Positions 1 to 8,971 of a DNA stretch of 64,000 nt are shown here, piece after piece; position 1 is the stretch's first letter, and each line of letters opens with the position of its first letter. Under the pieces are notes generated by a model. That model did no database searches and had not been told where the DNA came from. It saw only the letters and a list, made by a program, of their open reading frames with translations. The position numbers and the translations under genes were made by a program. Where the stretch lies: contig NZ_WHOD01000109.1 of the NCBI RefSeq assembly GCF_013141765.1, forward strand, positions 230,664-294,663. The letters run 5' to 3'. This DNA is from Paenibacillus foliorum (GTDB lineage Bacteria > Bacillota > Bacilli > Paenibacillales > NBRC-103111).

Positions 1-496
1 GCTCTTGAATCATAGCCCACGTGGAATCAAAGGCTTTCTTATAAAGATCTGGATTAATGAAGCTTAATGTTATTACAGCATAAGCAAGAATAGCACCGTC
101 TACTTCCTTAGGCATTTTAATCCATTGACCATTCTGATCGAATTTTAAGCTCAAGAACTTCATTAGCTCACGCTGGACTTCCTGATCCTTATTGGTTTTC
201 AAGTATTCCGACAGCCCTAACAGCAAGGAGGCTTCTTGCCAATGCTGTATAGCGTGTTTCGTGTAATTCCCCTTCAACATATCGATGACAACCCACCTAG
301 TGTTATCCGTTACTTTGATCTTAGGTGTTGTATTAAGCCACTTGGCACCAATTCGAGTTATAGATTTATTCCATACCTGTTTATCCTGATACCTGCCAAT
401 ATGAATTCTGCTTAACCAATCTTTACCTAATGGAACCAGATCAATCAGAATAATCACGCACACAATACTTAAAAGCAGAGGGCTTATTAGTTGCAT
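1..496 (-). CDS. Partial GH88/GH105-like glycoside hydrolase
   Basis: The reverse strand is open from an ATG at 496 to the window edge, giving about 165 residues without a stop; the C-terminal part lies outside. The product begins with a hydrophobic stretch (MQLISPLLLSIVCVIILIDL) that could be a membrane anchor. It is followed by a region with the HWQEASLLLGL and VDGAILAYAV segments, which resemble the (alpha/alpha)6 barrel of unsaturated glucuronyl or rhamnogalacturonyl hydrolases. Such proteins occur at the end of exopolysaccharide operons. The start lies 24 nt past the stop of the glycosyltransferase at 521, so it is probably co-transcribed with it. The family call is from recalled resemblance only and the catalytic residues are not visible in this fragment. 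Confidence 0.55.
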   Translation of the reverse strand, partial: MQLISPLLLSIVCVIILIDLVPLGKDWLSRIHIGRYQDKQVWNKSITRIGAKWLNTTPKIKVTDNTRWVVIDMLKGNYTKHAIQHWQEASLLLGLSEYLKTNKDQEVQRELMKFLSLKFDQNGQWIKMPKEVDGAILAYAVITLSFINPDLYKKAFDSTWAMIQE

Positions 497-520
497 AACA
501 TTTGATCTTTCCTTTCATGA

Positions 521-1702
521 CTACTTAAATAATGCATATAATTTATGAATCTCCGACTCCGTTCCTAGCTTTTCATTGGATAAATTAACTATGAAATGCT
601 TCCTTAAATGCTCGTCATCGATTAGTGATTTAATTCCCTCGAAGATCGATCTAGGGGTCATTTCCACAATCAATCCATTTTCGTTGTTATTAATTTGATC
701 TTTAGCCGTGTTAAAATTAGTTACAACAATAGGCTTCTGTAGAATCTTCGCCTCATCTACGGCAATAGACTTCCCTTCGAACCGTGAAGGCTGAACATAG
801 ATATCGGCTTCTTTAATGTAGGGGTATGGATTTTCTTTGTTTCCCAATAAACAGAAAATCCCTTGAAGCCCATATTCCTCGATCAGCTGCTCAAGCTTAC
901 TTCTCTCTTCACCTTCGCCAATTACATACCACTTGACCTGATAGCCATTTTGAATAAGCACCCTGCAGGCTTCGATAGCAAGCGTAAAGCCTTTTGCATC
1001 ATGTAACCTGCCCACCGAAACTAGCTTGATTGCTTCGACGTCTATATCCGTTTTTTCTAACGACAGATTATGAATAGCGGTAGGAGATACGATATTGTAC
1101 ATAATTTTCACTTTGCGCTCATACATAGGAAATCTCTTCTTCAGAATATTACTGCATTCTTCAGATACCGTTACCAGGTGATCCAACTGTTCAAAATAAG
1201 CTTGATCCAAATAAGGATCCATCCCAAGCTTGTCATAGTCACTATGTATAAAACCTATTTTCATAGCTGCTTTTACTTTATCAATGCAGAAATAAATGGG
1301 GTTTTTCTCAAGATACCCAATTGCGATGTCATAGCTTTGATCTATATTTTTCAACGATTTCGATATGTACTTCCAAACCCTTTGCTGACATCGAACTCTC
1401 TTTTTTTCGGTTTTATAAATATAACCCGCGCGAATTCTTGATAGAGCCAAATTAACTCTTCCACGTTTGAGACAATCCGCAACAGCCTGCTTTATAGGCA
1501 TATCGTAGTACCGATATTCAGGCTGCTCTTCCAGCAGGTTTACCTGACTCGGGATTTTTTTCATAAACATTCCTTCATGCTCAAACAGAAACAGATCCAC
1601 ATCATATGCCGAGTAATCCATCGTCTCTAACAAAGAAATAAGGGCCTTTTCCGCCCCGCCACAGCTTAAATTATTAATAACAAAGAGTACTTTTTTCTTC
1701 AT
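521..1702 (-). CDS. GT4 family glycosyltransferase (first of tandem pair)
   Basis: This 393-residue cytoplasmic or membrane-associated enzyme should transfer a nucleotide-sugar residue onto a polysaccharide repeat unit. The N-terminal half starts with a Rossmann strand and glycine loop (FVINNLSCGGAEKA). The C-terminal half has the GT-B donor-binding signature with an E-x7-E pair (EGKSIAVDE, about residue 310), typical of retaining GT4 enzymes. The frame extends to a GTG at 1711, but the ATG at 1702 has an AGGTG site 6 nt upstream and aligns with the paralogue at 1708-2904, so I chose it. It starts 5 nt after that gene's stop, which implies translational coupling. Donor and acceptor are unknown. 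Confidence 0.85.
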   Translation of the reverse strand: MKKKVLFVINNLSCGGAEKALISLLETMDYSAYDVDLFLFEHEGMFMKKIPSQVNLLEEQPEYRYYDMPIKQAVADCLKRGRVNLALSRIRAGYIYKTEKKRVRCQQRVWKYISKSLKNIDQSYDIAIGYLEKNPIYFCIDKVKAAMKIGFIHSDYDKLGMDPYLDQAYFEQLDHLVTVSEECSNILKKRFPMYERKVKIMYNIVSPTAIHNLSLEKTDIDVEAIKLVSVGRLHDAKGFTLAIEACRVLIQNGYQVKWYVIGEGEERSKLEQLIEEYGLQGIFCLLGNKENPYPYIKEADIYVQPSRFEGKSIAVDEAKILQKPIVVTNFNTAKDQINNNENGLIVEMTPRSIFEGIKSLIDDEHLRKHFIVNLSNEKLGTESEIHKLYALFK

Positions 1703-1707
1703 AACTT

Positions 1708-2904
1708 TCACCTGTTCAGAAGATTATAGAATTTATTAATTTCTTCTTCCGTTCCTAATTTTAAACTTGCTAAGTTTAAGCTCAGCTTATTTCTCAAGCT
1801 TGTATCCTTAATCAACTTCTCAATCCCTGCTGCCATGGCGTCCGCGTTCATATCAACAATTAATCCATCCGTTCCGTCTTTAATCTGATCCTTCGCCGTG
1901 TTGAAATTCGTAACTATGATCGGCTTATTCAAGATTTTAGCCTCATCAATAGCAATGGACTTTCCTTCGAACCTGGAGGTTTGCGCATAAATGTCAGCTT
2001 GCATCAAATATGGATAAGGGTTGGACTTCAAGCCTAATAATTTAAAATGGTTCTGCAAATGATTGGCATGAATGAGATGGGTCAGCTTTTCCCTTTCCTC
2101 ACCATCACCAATAATGTTCCATTTTATCTTATATCCACGATCGATCAGCCTCTTGCAAGCCTCAATCGCTATTTCAAAAGCCTTCTGATAATGCAGCCGA
2201 CCAATGGAAAGGATGTTGAATTCATCTTCTTTACGATTGTATACATCGATATTATCTTGATTAGCCATTTGATAGATCATCGTTGGCGATACAATATTGT
2301 AAATAACCTTCACTTTATTTTTCAGATCGGGAAATCTATTTTTAAGTATAAGGGCACACTCTTCAGACACTGTAACAATACTATCCATTTGCTCGAAATA
2401 CTTGTGATCGAACTGAGGATCCATTCCTAATTGATCATAATCAATATGTACCCAGCCTATTTTCTTAGCAGCGTCCACCTTATCTATACAGTAATAGCTC
2501 GCCGTTTTCTCTAGAAAACCAATGGCAACATCATATCTCTTCTCAATTTTAGTCAACGATTTAGCAAGGTACTTCCAATTGTACTGCTCCCTTTGCGAGA
2601 CGTTGGAAATGTTTCTATACCTCAATGAAAACATCAACCGATTATAAGCTAAACTGACATTCCCCTTGAATAGGAGCTTCTTAAATGCTTGAAATAACGG
2701 CAAAGTAAACAACTCAAAGTTCTCCGATATAGGGATAAGCCGTACTTCCTTGGGGATGAACTCCAGGAACAAACCACTATGATACAATAAAAATAAATCC
2801 ACATTGTACAAGTTATAATCGATCTTACTTAGCAAGGTGATCAGGCTCTTCTCTCCACCGCCCGAGGTCAAGTTGGGCATAATAAACAGTAGATTTTTTT
2901 TCAT
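1708..2904 (-). CDS. GT4 family glycosyltransferase (second of tandem pair)
   Basis: This 398-residue GT-B enzyme is closely related to its downstream neighbour, with the same start (MPNLTSGGGEKSLITLLS), the same GIDKVDAAKKIG-like centre and the same E-x7-E donor motif (EGKSIAIDE). The pair probably arose by tandem duplication, and the two could add successive similar sugars to one repeat unit. The start has AGAGG 6 nt upstream. It lies 14 nt downstream of the pyruvyl transferase gene, inside the exopolysaccharide operon. Specificity cannot be read from the sequence. Confidence 0.85.
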   Translation of the reverse strand: MKKNLLFIMPNLTSGGGEKSLITLLSKIDYNLYNVDLFLLYHSGLFLEFIPKEVRLIPISENFELFTLPLFQAFKKLLFKGNVSLAYNRLMFSLRYRNISNVSQREQYNWKYLAKSLTKIEKRYDVAIGFLEKTASYYCIDKVDAAKKIGWVHIDYDQLGMDPQFDHKYFEQMDSIVTVSEECALILKNRFPDLKNKVKVIYNIVSPTMIYQMANQDNIDVYNRKEDEFNILSIGRLHYQKAFEIAIEACKRLIDRGYKIKWNIIGDGEEREKLTHLIHANHLQNHFKLLGLKSNPYPYLMQADIYAQTSRFEGKSIAIDEAKILNKPIIVTNFNTAKDQIKDGTDGLIVDMNADAMAAGIEKLIKDTSLRNKLSLNLASLKLGTEEEINKFYNLLNR

Positions 2905-2918
2905 TATATACCTCTACT

Positions 2919-4079
2919 TTATTGAATTAGTTGATCTAAATACTCTACAGCTTTGTAGGACATTTTCTTGATATTCGGGATAGATTTTTGCAGCCTTAAT
3001 TTGAGTTCCTTTTCCTCTCTTACCATTTCGTCAAACTTGGCCATGAGCTTCTGACTGTTTGATATTTCATCTATGCTCAGAACCAATTTTTCTTCTCCGA
3101 ATATATCCTTAGAGATCCCTTTGGATTTAATGCTGTACCCCAATACCATAGTAGGAACAAAATTAGAATAAGCTGCTATTGTTGCATGAGTTCGAGCGCC
3201 AATAAAAAATCTCATCCGTGAGATATACCCTTTATATTGAATGGCATTGAGATGACCAGGTAAAAGAATAACCCTGCTATTGGCTTTAAATTGCTCATAA
3301 TAATTATGAAGAATTTCATAATCATTATTACCGTCCTCCATAACATGTGGAGTTAGCGCGATCGTCATATCCGTAGTAATGAGAATGTGGTTGATAAGGT
3401 CCCTAACCGCCAATTGTGATTCCCTATTCCTTTTCCATACTAAAGGACTGAAATTGAGACCGACTGTATTCCCCACCTGCCATCCTTCCGGTAATTCCAG
3501 CTCTTCCTTCTCCATTGTAAAAGCTGAATCTGCACATAACTTAACATTAGTTAAGCCTTTGCCCACCAATAAGTGATAAGTCAAGCTTTCACGGGCTAAT
3601 ATCAAATCAAACTGCTTCAGATCCTGCAATTTCCTCTCTGACATATCCTCTGGGCCAATAGAACAACCCCAAAGCACTAACTTTTTACCTTGCGCTTTCA
3701 CTCGTCGATTGATCTCATACCAACCAGGCTGCTCTCCGTAGCAATAGTTATCACCGCCTATAGATAAACACACATCCATGTTAGGAATGTGCTTAACAAT
3801 ATTGTTATGAATTTTGCCCAACGCATAGGTCTCATCATTAAAAAATTTCACCTTCATCGAGGAGAGAAGCCAATCATAGGAATACTTTCTGATATATAGG
3901 TCCGTCCCATCATAGATTCCATCCAATTTGGAAATGATCTTATCCGTTTCAGGCTTTCCCGATGCCAAGTATATCGTTGCACCCTTTATTTTCTCTTTAA
4001 TTAGGTTAGTCGATGAGCGTACAATAGCCTCACATCCTCTATTCAAGCTGCCGCCATGGGCAAACATCATAATCTTCAT
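2919..4079 (-). CDS. Polysaccharide pyruvyl transferase family protein
   Basis: This 386-residue protein matches the polysaccharide pyruvyl transferase (CsaB/PssK-like) family, which transfers pyruvate from PEP to form ketal groups on exopolysaccharide sugars. Visible family features are the N-terminal HGGSLNRGCEAIVRS, the central SIGGDNYCYG loop, GCSIGPEDM, and the C-terminal GARTHATIAAYS segment with its conserved Arg and His. GGAGG lies 9 nt before the ATG. Its place among glycosyltransferases supports pyruvylation of the polymer made here. In Paenibacillus, pyruvylated wall polymers bind SLH domains, but whether this gene serves that role or decorates an exopolysaccharide cannot be told. 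Confidence 0.82.
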   Translation of the reverse strand: MKIMMFAHGGSLNRGCEAIVRSSTNLIKEKIKGATIYLASGKPETDKIISKLDGIYDGTDLYIRKYSYDWLLSSMKVKFFNDETYALGKIHNNIVKHIPNMDVCLSIGGDNYCYGEQPGWYEINRRVKAQGKKLVLWGCSIGPEDMSERKLQDLKQFDLILARESLTYHLLVGKGLTNVKLCADSAFTMEKEELELPEGWQVGNTVGLNFSPLVWKRNRESQLAVRDLINHILITTDMTIALTPHVMEDGNNDYEILHNYYEQFKANSRVILLPGHLNAIQYKGYISRMRFFIGARTHATIAAYSNFVPTMVLGYSIKSKGISKDIFGEEKLVLSIDEISNSQKLMAKFDEMVREEKELKLRLQKSIPNIKKMSYKAVEYLDQLIQ

Positions 4080-4096
4080 TTCTGCAATTCCTCCTA

Positions 4097-5128
4097 TTAA
4101 TATTTATTTCTGAGTCTGCTATAAGTTGTAACACAATACAAACCTACCGTAGACTTGCTTCGTATCATATCTGTAATGAATTTTTCATATCTACCTGAAT
4201 TTCTGTAGCCTTCACTGTAATAAGCAGCTAACGCCTCTCTAACATACTTATTGCTTATCATATTCTTTACATAGGTATATCTTTGATGGAAGCTTAACTC
4301 AGCAGACGGTGTAAAATAAATATGAATATAAGACATAACATTCTGTATAAGCTTTGCTGACTTTAATTGCTTGATCTTCGTTTTATCCAAATTACTTGTA
4401 TGTAGTTCTGGCAGTTCCAAATTAAATACCTCTAGAGCCCTTTTAAAATAATCATTTTCCTTTAAATTTCTAGTAGCGCTTCCCGCTACCTCCCGATAAT
4501 AGTAACCCGAATACTCTATATACTTCATATGAACGGCATAACTGAAGAAACGTACGTTAAACATTCCATCTTCACCTAATGCAACCTTATCTGGGAAACT
4601 TACTTTGTTGCTTCTTATTATTTCGTTTTTATATACCTTATTCCATACCGTATTTAGATTGTCCGTCTTAATGAAATAAGGCAGTATTTCCTCCTCTATA
4701 AATCCTCTTGAAAGAACAGTATCTGTAGGAAACGGATAGTGATTAATGACCTTATGTCCTTCAAGCTCACTTTCAAAATTAGAAATCACCACATCACAAT
4801 CATCTAGTTTGGCTGCATGGTATAAGGTTTCATACATATCGGGTTTGATACAGTCGTCAGCATCTACAAATCCTATATATTCACCGGCAGCTAACTGTAA
4901 GCCCTTATTCCTTGCCATGCTGACACCTTGATTTTCCTGATTGATCAGCTTTATTCTAGTGCTGCTATTCATATAACTCTCAATAATTTGCCTGCTGTTG
5001 TCTATCGATCCATCATTGATGAATATGAACTCACATTCTTGCAGCGTCTGGCACAATAGAGACTCTATACATTCGGCAATATAGGTATTGGCATTGTATA
5101 CAGGTATTATTACACTAACTTTGTACAT
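4097..5128 (-). CDS. GT2 family glycosyltransferase
   Basis: This 343-residue GT-A enzyme is of the inverting GT2 (WcaA/EpsE-like) type. The N-terminus SVIIPVYNANTYIAECIESL is the classic nucleotide-binding start. A NDGSIDNS loop follows, and the metal-binding acidic motif is VDADD near residue 90. No clear C-terminal membrane helices are present, so it is likely a peripheral membrane enzyme. The ATG lies 2 nt after the stop of the upstream glycosyltransferase, so translation is coupled. It adds one sugar during repeat-unit assembly; donor and linkage are unknown. Confidence 0.88.
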   Translation of the reverse strand: MYKVSVIIPVYNANTYIAECIESLLCQTLQECEFIFINDGSIDNSRQIIESYMNSSTRIKLINQENQGVSMARNKGLQLAAGEYIGFVDADDCIKPDMYETLYHAAKLDDCDVVISNFESELEGHKVINHYPFPTDTVLSRGFIEEEILPYFIKTDNLNTVWNKVYKNEIIRSNKVSFPDKVALGEDGMFNVRFFSYAVHMKYIEYSGYYYREVAGSATRNLKENDYFKRALEVFNLELPELHTSNLDKTKIKQLKSAKLIQNVMSYIHIYFTPSAELSFHQRYTYVKNMISNKYVREALAAYYSEGYRNSGRYEKFITDMIRSKSTVGLYCVTTYSRLRNKY

Positions 5129-5130
5129 CG

Positions 5131-6357
5131 TTATATCACACCTCTGCTTAGCCTTACATCCTCCATGATTTCGTAGAGCTTATTGAGTTCAAACGTATTG
5201 CTATAATCCTTATCTTTTATTCGATCTATTAGAGTTCTGCTTAGCTCATCGCTTTCTACAAATTTCTGTATTCCTTCTACAATTCCTTCGACACTTAATG
5301 TACAAATGAACCCGTCGACACCCTCTTCAACCTGACTCCTTGCAGTGGGATAATTTGTTATAAGTATCGGCTTGCCTAATATTTGGGCCTCAGTAACCGT
5401 AACCGCTTTTCCCTCATACCTGGAAGGCTGCACATATAAGTCACAGGCTTGGATATAGGGATATGGATTCGTTTTTTTACCTAAAAGGATGAAGCTATCT
5501 TCCAGACTATGATAAGCTATAAGTTGTTTCAGCTCAGTTTCATATCCGCCATACCCTATTACATACCACTTAATATTCGTGAGCCCCTTATCATGAAGCT
5601 TTTTCAAGGCCTCAACCGCCATATCAAAGCCCTTCACAAAAGACAATCGGCCCACCGATACAATAGTAAAAGCTTCAGCCGTCTTCTTCTGGATAGAACT
5701 GGTCTCCGCAGCCATTTTTTTAATAAATGCAGGCGAGGTTATATTTTCGACCACTATCACTTTTTTTTCTAAGGAAGGATATGCAGCCAGAAATGACTTG
5801 GTACAAGCTTCCGATACGGATGCAATAGAATCAAATTTGTTCCATACAGCGAGATCGAGCTTATTATCTATTTCCAGCTCACTGTAATCGGTATGGATCC
5901 AAGCAATCTTCTTATCCGCAGTGACTTTCTGGGCAATCAGGTCATGTGGCCAAGCATAGCTGATAGCAAGATCATACCTCTGAGGAATTCTAGGCATAAA
6001 ATACGATGTATACTTGGAAACAAGCTGCATTTGAATATATCCGGGGCCTTCTTTCAAATTCCTGAACATTGCTTTATATTTGGCTATACCTTTGCACACT
6101 ATTCTTATGAATGATGTCGAATAATGACCTTCTTTTATACATTGAATTATGGGCTTTCTATACACCGTGTAGTTGTCGATTTGCGGCAGCACATGAACTT
6201 GCTTAGGTATCAGACTCATAAAGTCCCCTGCATGATTGCATATTAACAAGTCAACCTTATACCGATCATAATCGAAGCTTTCCAGCATGTTAATCAAGCT
6301 TCTTTCTATACCGCCTATTTCCATATCATAAACAGATATTAAAACATTCTTTTTCAT
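5131..6357 (-). CDS. GT4 family glycosyltransferase (third paralogue)
   Basis: This 408-residue GT-B enzyme is of the same subfamily as the pair at 521-2904. It shares the opening (MKKNVLISVYDMEIGGIERS), an IAWIHTDYSELEID segment like the IGFIHSDYDKLGMD of its relatives, and the E-x7-E motif (EGKAVTVTE). AGAGGGG lies 6 nt before the ATG. Three members of one subfamily in one operon suggest a repeat unit with several similar linkages. It stops 2 nt before the GT2 gene. Confidence 0.85.
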   Translation of the reverse strand: MKKNVLISVYDMEIGGIERSLINMLESFDYDRYKVDLLICNHAGDFMSLIPKQVHVLPQIDNYTVYRKPIIQCIKEGHYSTSFIRIVCKGIAKYKAMFRNLKEGPGYIQMQLVSKYTSYFMPRIPQRYDLAISYAWPHDLIAQKVTADKKIAWIHTDYSELEIDNKLDLAVWNKFDSIASVSEACTKSFLAAYPSLEKKVIVVENITSPAFIKKMAAETSSIQKKTAEAFTIVSVGRLSFVKGFDMAVEALKKLHDKGLTNIKWYVIGYGGYETELKQLIAYHSLEDSFILLGKKTNPYPYIQACDLYVQPSRYEGKAVTVTEAQILGKPILITNYPTARSQVEEGVDGFICTLSVEGIVEGIQKFVESDELSRTLIDRIKDKDYSNTFELNKLYEIMEDVRLSRGVI

Positions 6358-6390
6358 ATTAATCCCCTCTGGTTCATGTAAAGTTATCCC

Positions 6391-7023
6391 TTAGATGACT
6401 TCAGATAATGGCTTGGAATGGCTATAATGTATGATTTTATTTTCCCTCTTATTAAGAAAAAGAGTGTTCGCAGGAACGTTGCCCTTTACGACACTACCAG
6501 CTGCTATCACTGCATTATCACCTATTACGGTATCCCTCAAAACTACAACATTAGAACCAATCCACACATTTTCACCAATGATGACTTCACCCATTATCAG
6601 GTGACCGTCTGTCGTATTCTTATAATTATGATCATGATCATTTATACACACATTAGGTGCTATCTTCGTATTTCTTCCAATCGATATCTTATTCACACAA
6701 TTAATATTACAGTTATCATTAATAAAAACTTTTTCCTCAATAGTCAGCCGCCCGTTAAAATCTACCCTTATGCTTGCATTTTTCCTAATAAATACAAATT
6801 TCCCTACATAGACCTTGGACCTTTTGTTAAAAATCTCGATTCTGCTATGAGCCTGGAGGGAGAATAAGGATGATCGGATGTTTCTAAAATAAAGCAGCTT
6901 GAATAAGCCGCCTCTGATGAATCCTATTAAATGTGAAATATTCATAATGAAGGTCAAGTAAATGCCTCGGGTTCGACATTCGGAAGCAAGCACTGACATT
7001 ATTTTTTTCAATAGGTGTATCAT
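6391..7023 (-). CDS. Left-handed beta-helix acyltransferase
   Basis: This 210-residue protein has a positively charged hydrophobic N-terminal segment (residues about 1-60), perhaps membrane-associated, then hexapeptide repeats of the maltose/serine O-acetyltransferase type. These include NDHDHNYKNT and VIIGENVWIGSNVVVLRDTV with AAGSVV near the end. Enzymes of this kind transfer acetyl or another acyl group from a CoA donor to sugars, so it probably decorates the polymer. The frame opens at 7029, but AAGGAG sits 7 nt before the next ATG at 7023, which I prefer. It lies between two glycosyltransferase genes. Confidence 0.82.
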   Translation of the reverse strand: MIHLLKKIMSVLASECRTRGIYLTFIMNISHLIGFIRGGLFKLLYFRNIRSSLFSLQAHSRIEIFNKRSKVYVGKFVFIRKNASIRVDFNGRLTIEEKVFINDNCNINCVNKISIGRNTKIAPNVCINDHDHNYKNTTDGHLIMGEVIIGENVWIGSNVVVLRDTVIGDNAVIAAGSVVKGNVPANTLFLNKRENKIIHYSHSKPLSEVI

Positions 7024-7048
7024 GTCCATTCTCCTTAAGAACCGGCAT

Positions 7049-7783
7049 CTACATGTACTTCCTCAGTCTAGCGATATTGTTGCCACCAATAATTTTGGAT
7101 AGTGCTAACTTCATGTTGCTCTTGAATCTTTCTTTGGGCGGCAGCCAGCTTTTATAAAAGTGATGCATGGTATATGTATTTGGAGTAATAAATTTTCTGC
7201 AGTTTATATAATCATACGGGGAAAAATAGGTCTGGGGATAAAATGCGCCTATACCTTCTATTTCTTGATACTCACCATTGGCTTTCACACCAATACCTTC
7301 CAGTATCTTGGTTATGATAGCAACGTTAGTTAGAACATCATGAGTACCGTCTTCTTTAATAAATACTTTCTGTTCATACGAATCTAAAAAAATTTCTATC
7401 AGCTTGTTTCCTTTAGCTGCGCCTATCGTACTTGTAGCAATGTAATTCTCTTGTTCAAATCCCCAGAATGAATCATGATGCAATAGATCATCAAAGGGTT
7501 TGAACACCTCAACATCCGTGTCCAGATAAATGCCGCCAAAATTGTATAATGCATATACTCTTACGTAGTCACTAACAAACGCGAATTTTTTGGACTCATA
7601 AGCCTCTCTTACATATGTAATACTGCCTATATCAAAGTTATTTTCATTCCACTCCAAAATTTGATAATCGGGTAAGCTTTGTTTCCAGGTAGCAATGCTT
7701 TTTTTAACTAGATCAGGCTTTTCTTTCCCTCCAAACCAACAATAATGGATAATCTTGTCGATTTTATCAGTACTCGGATTCAT
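7049..7783 (-). CDS. DXD-motif capsular sugar transferase (Gly_transf_sug type)
   Basis: This 244-residue protein carries the N-terminal KIIHYCWFGGKEKPD motif and the central FGGIYLDTDVEV, whose DxD binds the metal and nucleotide sugar. This is the signature of the GT32-like capsular polysaccharide transferases. The frame is open back to 7855, but GGAG lies 7 nt before the ATG at 7783. The upstream part of that frame overlaps the small zinc-ribbon gene at 7797-7961. I therefore place the start at 7783, giving a 13-nt gap between the genes. The sugar transferred is unknown. Confidence 0.82.
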   Translation of the reverse strand: MNPSTDKIDKIIHYCWFGGKEKPDLVKKSIATWKQSLPDYQILEWNENNFDIGSITYVREAYESKKFAFVSDYVRVYALYNFGGIYLDTDVEVFKPFDDLLHHDSFWGFEQENYIATSTIGAAKGNKLIEIFLDSYEQKVFIKEDGTHDVLTNVAIITKILEGIGVKANGEYQEIEGIGAFYPQTYFSPYDYINCRKFITPNTYTMHHFYKSWLPPKERFKSNMKLALSKIIGGNNIARLRKYM

Positions 7784-7796
7784 AGTAACTTCTCCT

Positions 7797-7961
7797 TCAG
7801 GATGATTCTTGTTTTCCATCTCCATCCCCACTGCAATCGGCACATTGTAATGCAACAGGAATATCTTTTTTATAAAAACCGGTTTTCATGATTCCGATAG
7901 CCAGCTTTTCTTCAACCAGCTTTTGGCATTTCATACAATAGACCATTGTCACGCCGAACAT
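7797..7961 (-). CDS. Small zinc-ribbon-like protein, 54 residues
   Basis: A short reverse-strand frame encodes 54 residues with two CxxC pairs, CMKC near residue 9 and CADC near residue 40, a spacing that would form a single zinc ribbon. It sits between the NeuD-like gene and the DXD transferase with gaps of 33 and 13 nt, so it would be in the same transcript. The start is uncertain. The ATG at 7961 follows GAGGTGGTG almost directly, and GTG or ATG codons 12-15 nt further in would be better spaced. No function is known; it may be a folding or regulatory accessory. The paired cysteines are the main reason to believe it is real. Confidence 0.5.
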   Translation of the reverse strand: MFGVTMVYCMKCQKLVEEKLAIGIMKTGFYKKDIPVALQCADCSGDGDGKQESS

Positions 7962-7994
7962 CACCACCTCATTATAAATACATACGGCCTCTTA

Positions 7995-8633
7995 TCATTT
8001 CCCGGCAGCTATCTCCCTTTTAAGTATAGCGGGCACCCCTGCTACCATAACATTATCCGGTACATCTTGAACAACTGCCGCCCCCGCTGCAATAATAACA
8101 TGGCTCCCAATTCTAATATCATTAGCAATACTCGAACCGACACATACCCAGCTGCATCGGCCAATATTTACAGTGCCGCTAACCCGTGCTCCAGGTGAAA
8201 CATGAATGCCATCCTCAAGAGTGCAATCATGATCTATGCTTGCGCAGGTATTAACAATACAGCCTTTACCTATAGTGGCATGTGCGTTTATTACTGCCCC
8301 CGCCATTACTGCGGCACCTTCGCCAATAGAGCTGAACTTGCTTACTATACTTAGCGGGTGAATTAACGTGGGAATATTGAATCCAGAAATTCCGACGAGT
8401 TGCAGCCACAATAATCTTGTTTTGTTATTTCCAATTGCTACAAATGCACTATTGTAATCATCCTTATAAGAGTCAAGCTCTGTAAGTTTACCAATCACGG
8501 GGAAGCCCATTACTTCCTTCAGGTCGACCCTATCATCCAAGAAGGCTATCCTGTCCCATTTTCCCAACAACATAGCGATTTCAGCGATAACCTTACCAAG
8601 ACCCCCAGCACCAATTATTAATAGTCCCGACAT
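7995..8633 (-). CDS. NeuD/PglD-type sugar O-acyltransferase
   Basis: This 212-residue protein starts with a Rossmann-like domain (LLIIGAGGLGKVIAEIA, residues 4-20) and continues as a left-handed beta-helix with isoleucine-rich hexapeptides and DHDCTLEDGIHVSPGA around residue 135. This two-domain arrangement is characteristic of NeuD/PglD acetyltransferases, which acetylate sialic-type or amino sugars, often at the nucleotide-sugar stage. It is the first gene of the exopolysaccharide operon. Upstream is a 360-bp leader holding a hairpin and two SinR-type boxes. The donor is presumably acetyl-CoA; the exact sugar is unknown. Confidence 0.82.
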   Translation of the reverse strand: MSGLLIIGAGGLGKVIAEIAMLLGKWDRIAFLDDRVDLKEVMGFPVIGKLTELDSYKDDYNSAFVAIGNNKTRLLWLQLVGISGFNIPTLIHPLSIVSKFSSIGEGAAVMAGAVINAHATIGKGCIVNTCASIDHDCTLEDGIHVSPGARVSGTVNIGRCSWVCVGSSIANDIRIGSHVIIAAGAAVVQDVPDNVMVAGVPAILKREIAAGK

Positions 8634-8667
8634 CCTTTAACCACCTATTCTTAGAGTTACTCATTGA

Positions 8668-8721
8668 TTAAAGTTCTTAACTACGAGGTCTTTACCAAAA
8701 TCGCATAGTTAAAAACTTTAA
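8668..8721 (-). other. Predicted 5' leader hairpin of exopolysaccharide operon
   Basis: The arms 8668-8683 and 8706-8721 pair over 16 bp with one mismatch around a 22-nt loop. This places a stem in the untranslated leader about 35 nt upstream of the NeuD-like start. There is no U-run after it on the transcribed strand, so it is not an obvious terminator. A role in mRNA stability or attenuation is only a guess. Confidence 0.4.
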
Positions 8722-8862
8722 AGCAGGGCATCTAACCCTTCCTCACACCACACTACCGACGACAAGCGTCTAAGGTTTATTTCAACCCACAGCATGATCG
8801 AGTGCCTCCATCGATAATGGTAAGGAGACATCACCATAATATGATTCACTTTCATCACCGCA

Positions 8863-8888
8863 ACTTCGTTCTATATATAGAACGAAGT
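8863..8888. promoter_or_regulatory. SinR-type operator within a 26-bp perfect palindrome
   Basis: A perfect 26-bp palindrome has GTTCTATATATAGAAC (8868-8883) at its centre. It has the GTTCT-N6-AGAAC layout shared by five other sites in this window. Bacillus SinR binds GTTCTYT, and inverted copies form its eps operator. The site lies about 230 bp upstream of the exopolysaccharide operon. Confidence 0.65.
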
Positions 8889-8955
8889 GATAAAAATTTT
8901 TTCCGTTAAAGCCCAATCTATTTCCTTGCACCATCTACTATATATTCCTATATTA

Positions 8956-8971
8956 GTTCTTTATAGAGAAC
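8956..8971. promoter_or_regulatory. SinR-type operator
   Basis: GTTCTTTATAGAGAAC reads as GTTCTTT in one direction and GTTCTCT in the other, both exact matches to the Bacillus SinR heptamer GTTCTYT. It is 88 bp from the palindromic box at 8868, upstream of the exopolysaccharide operon. Confidence 0.65.

Noticed and set aside
7784..7855. N-terminal extension of the DXD transferase
   Set aside because: It has no ribosome site at 7855, overlaps the small zinc-ribbon frame, and a good GGAG precedes the ATG at 7783.
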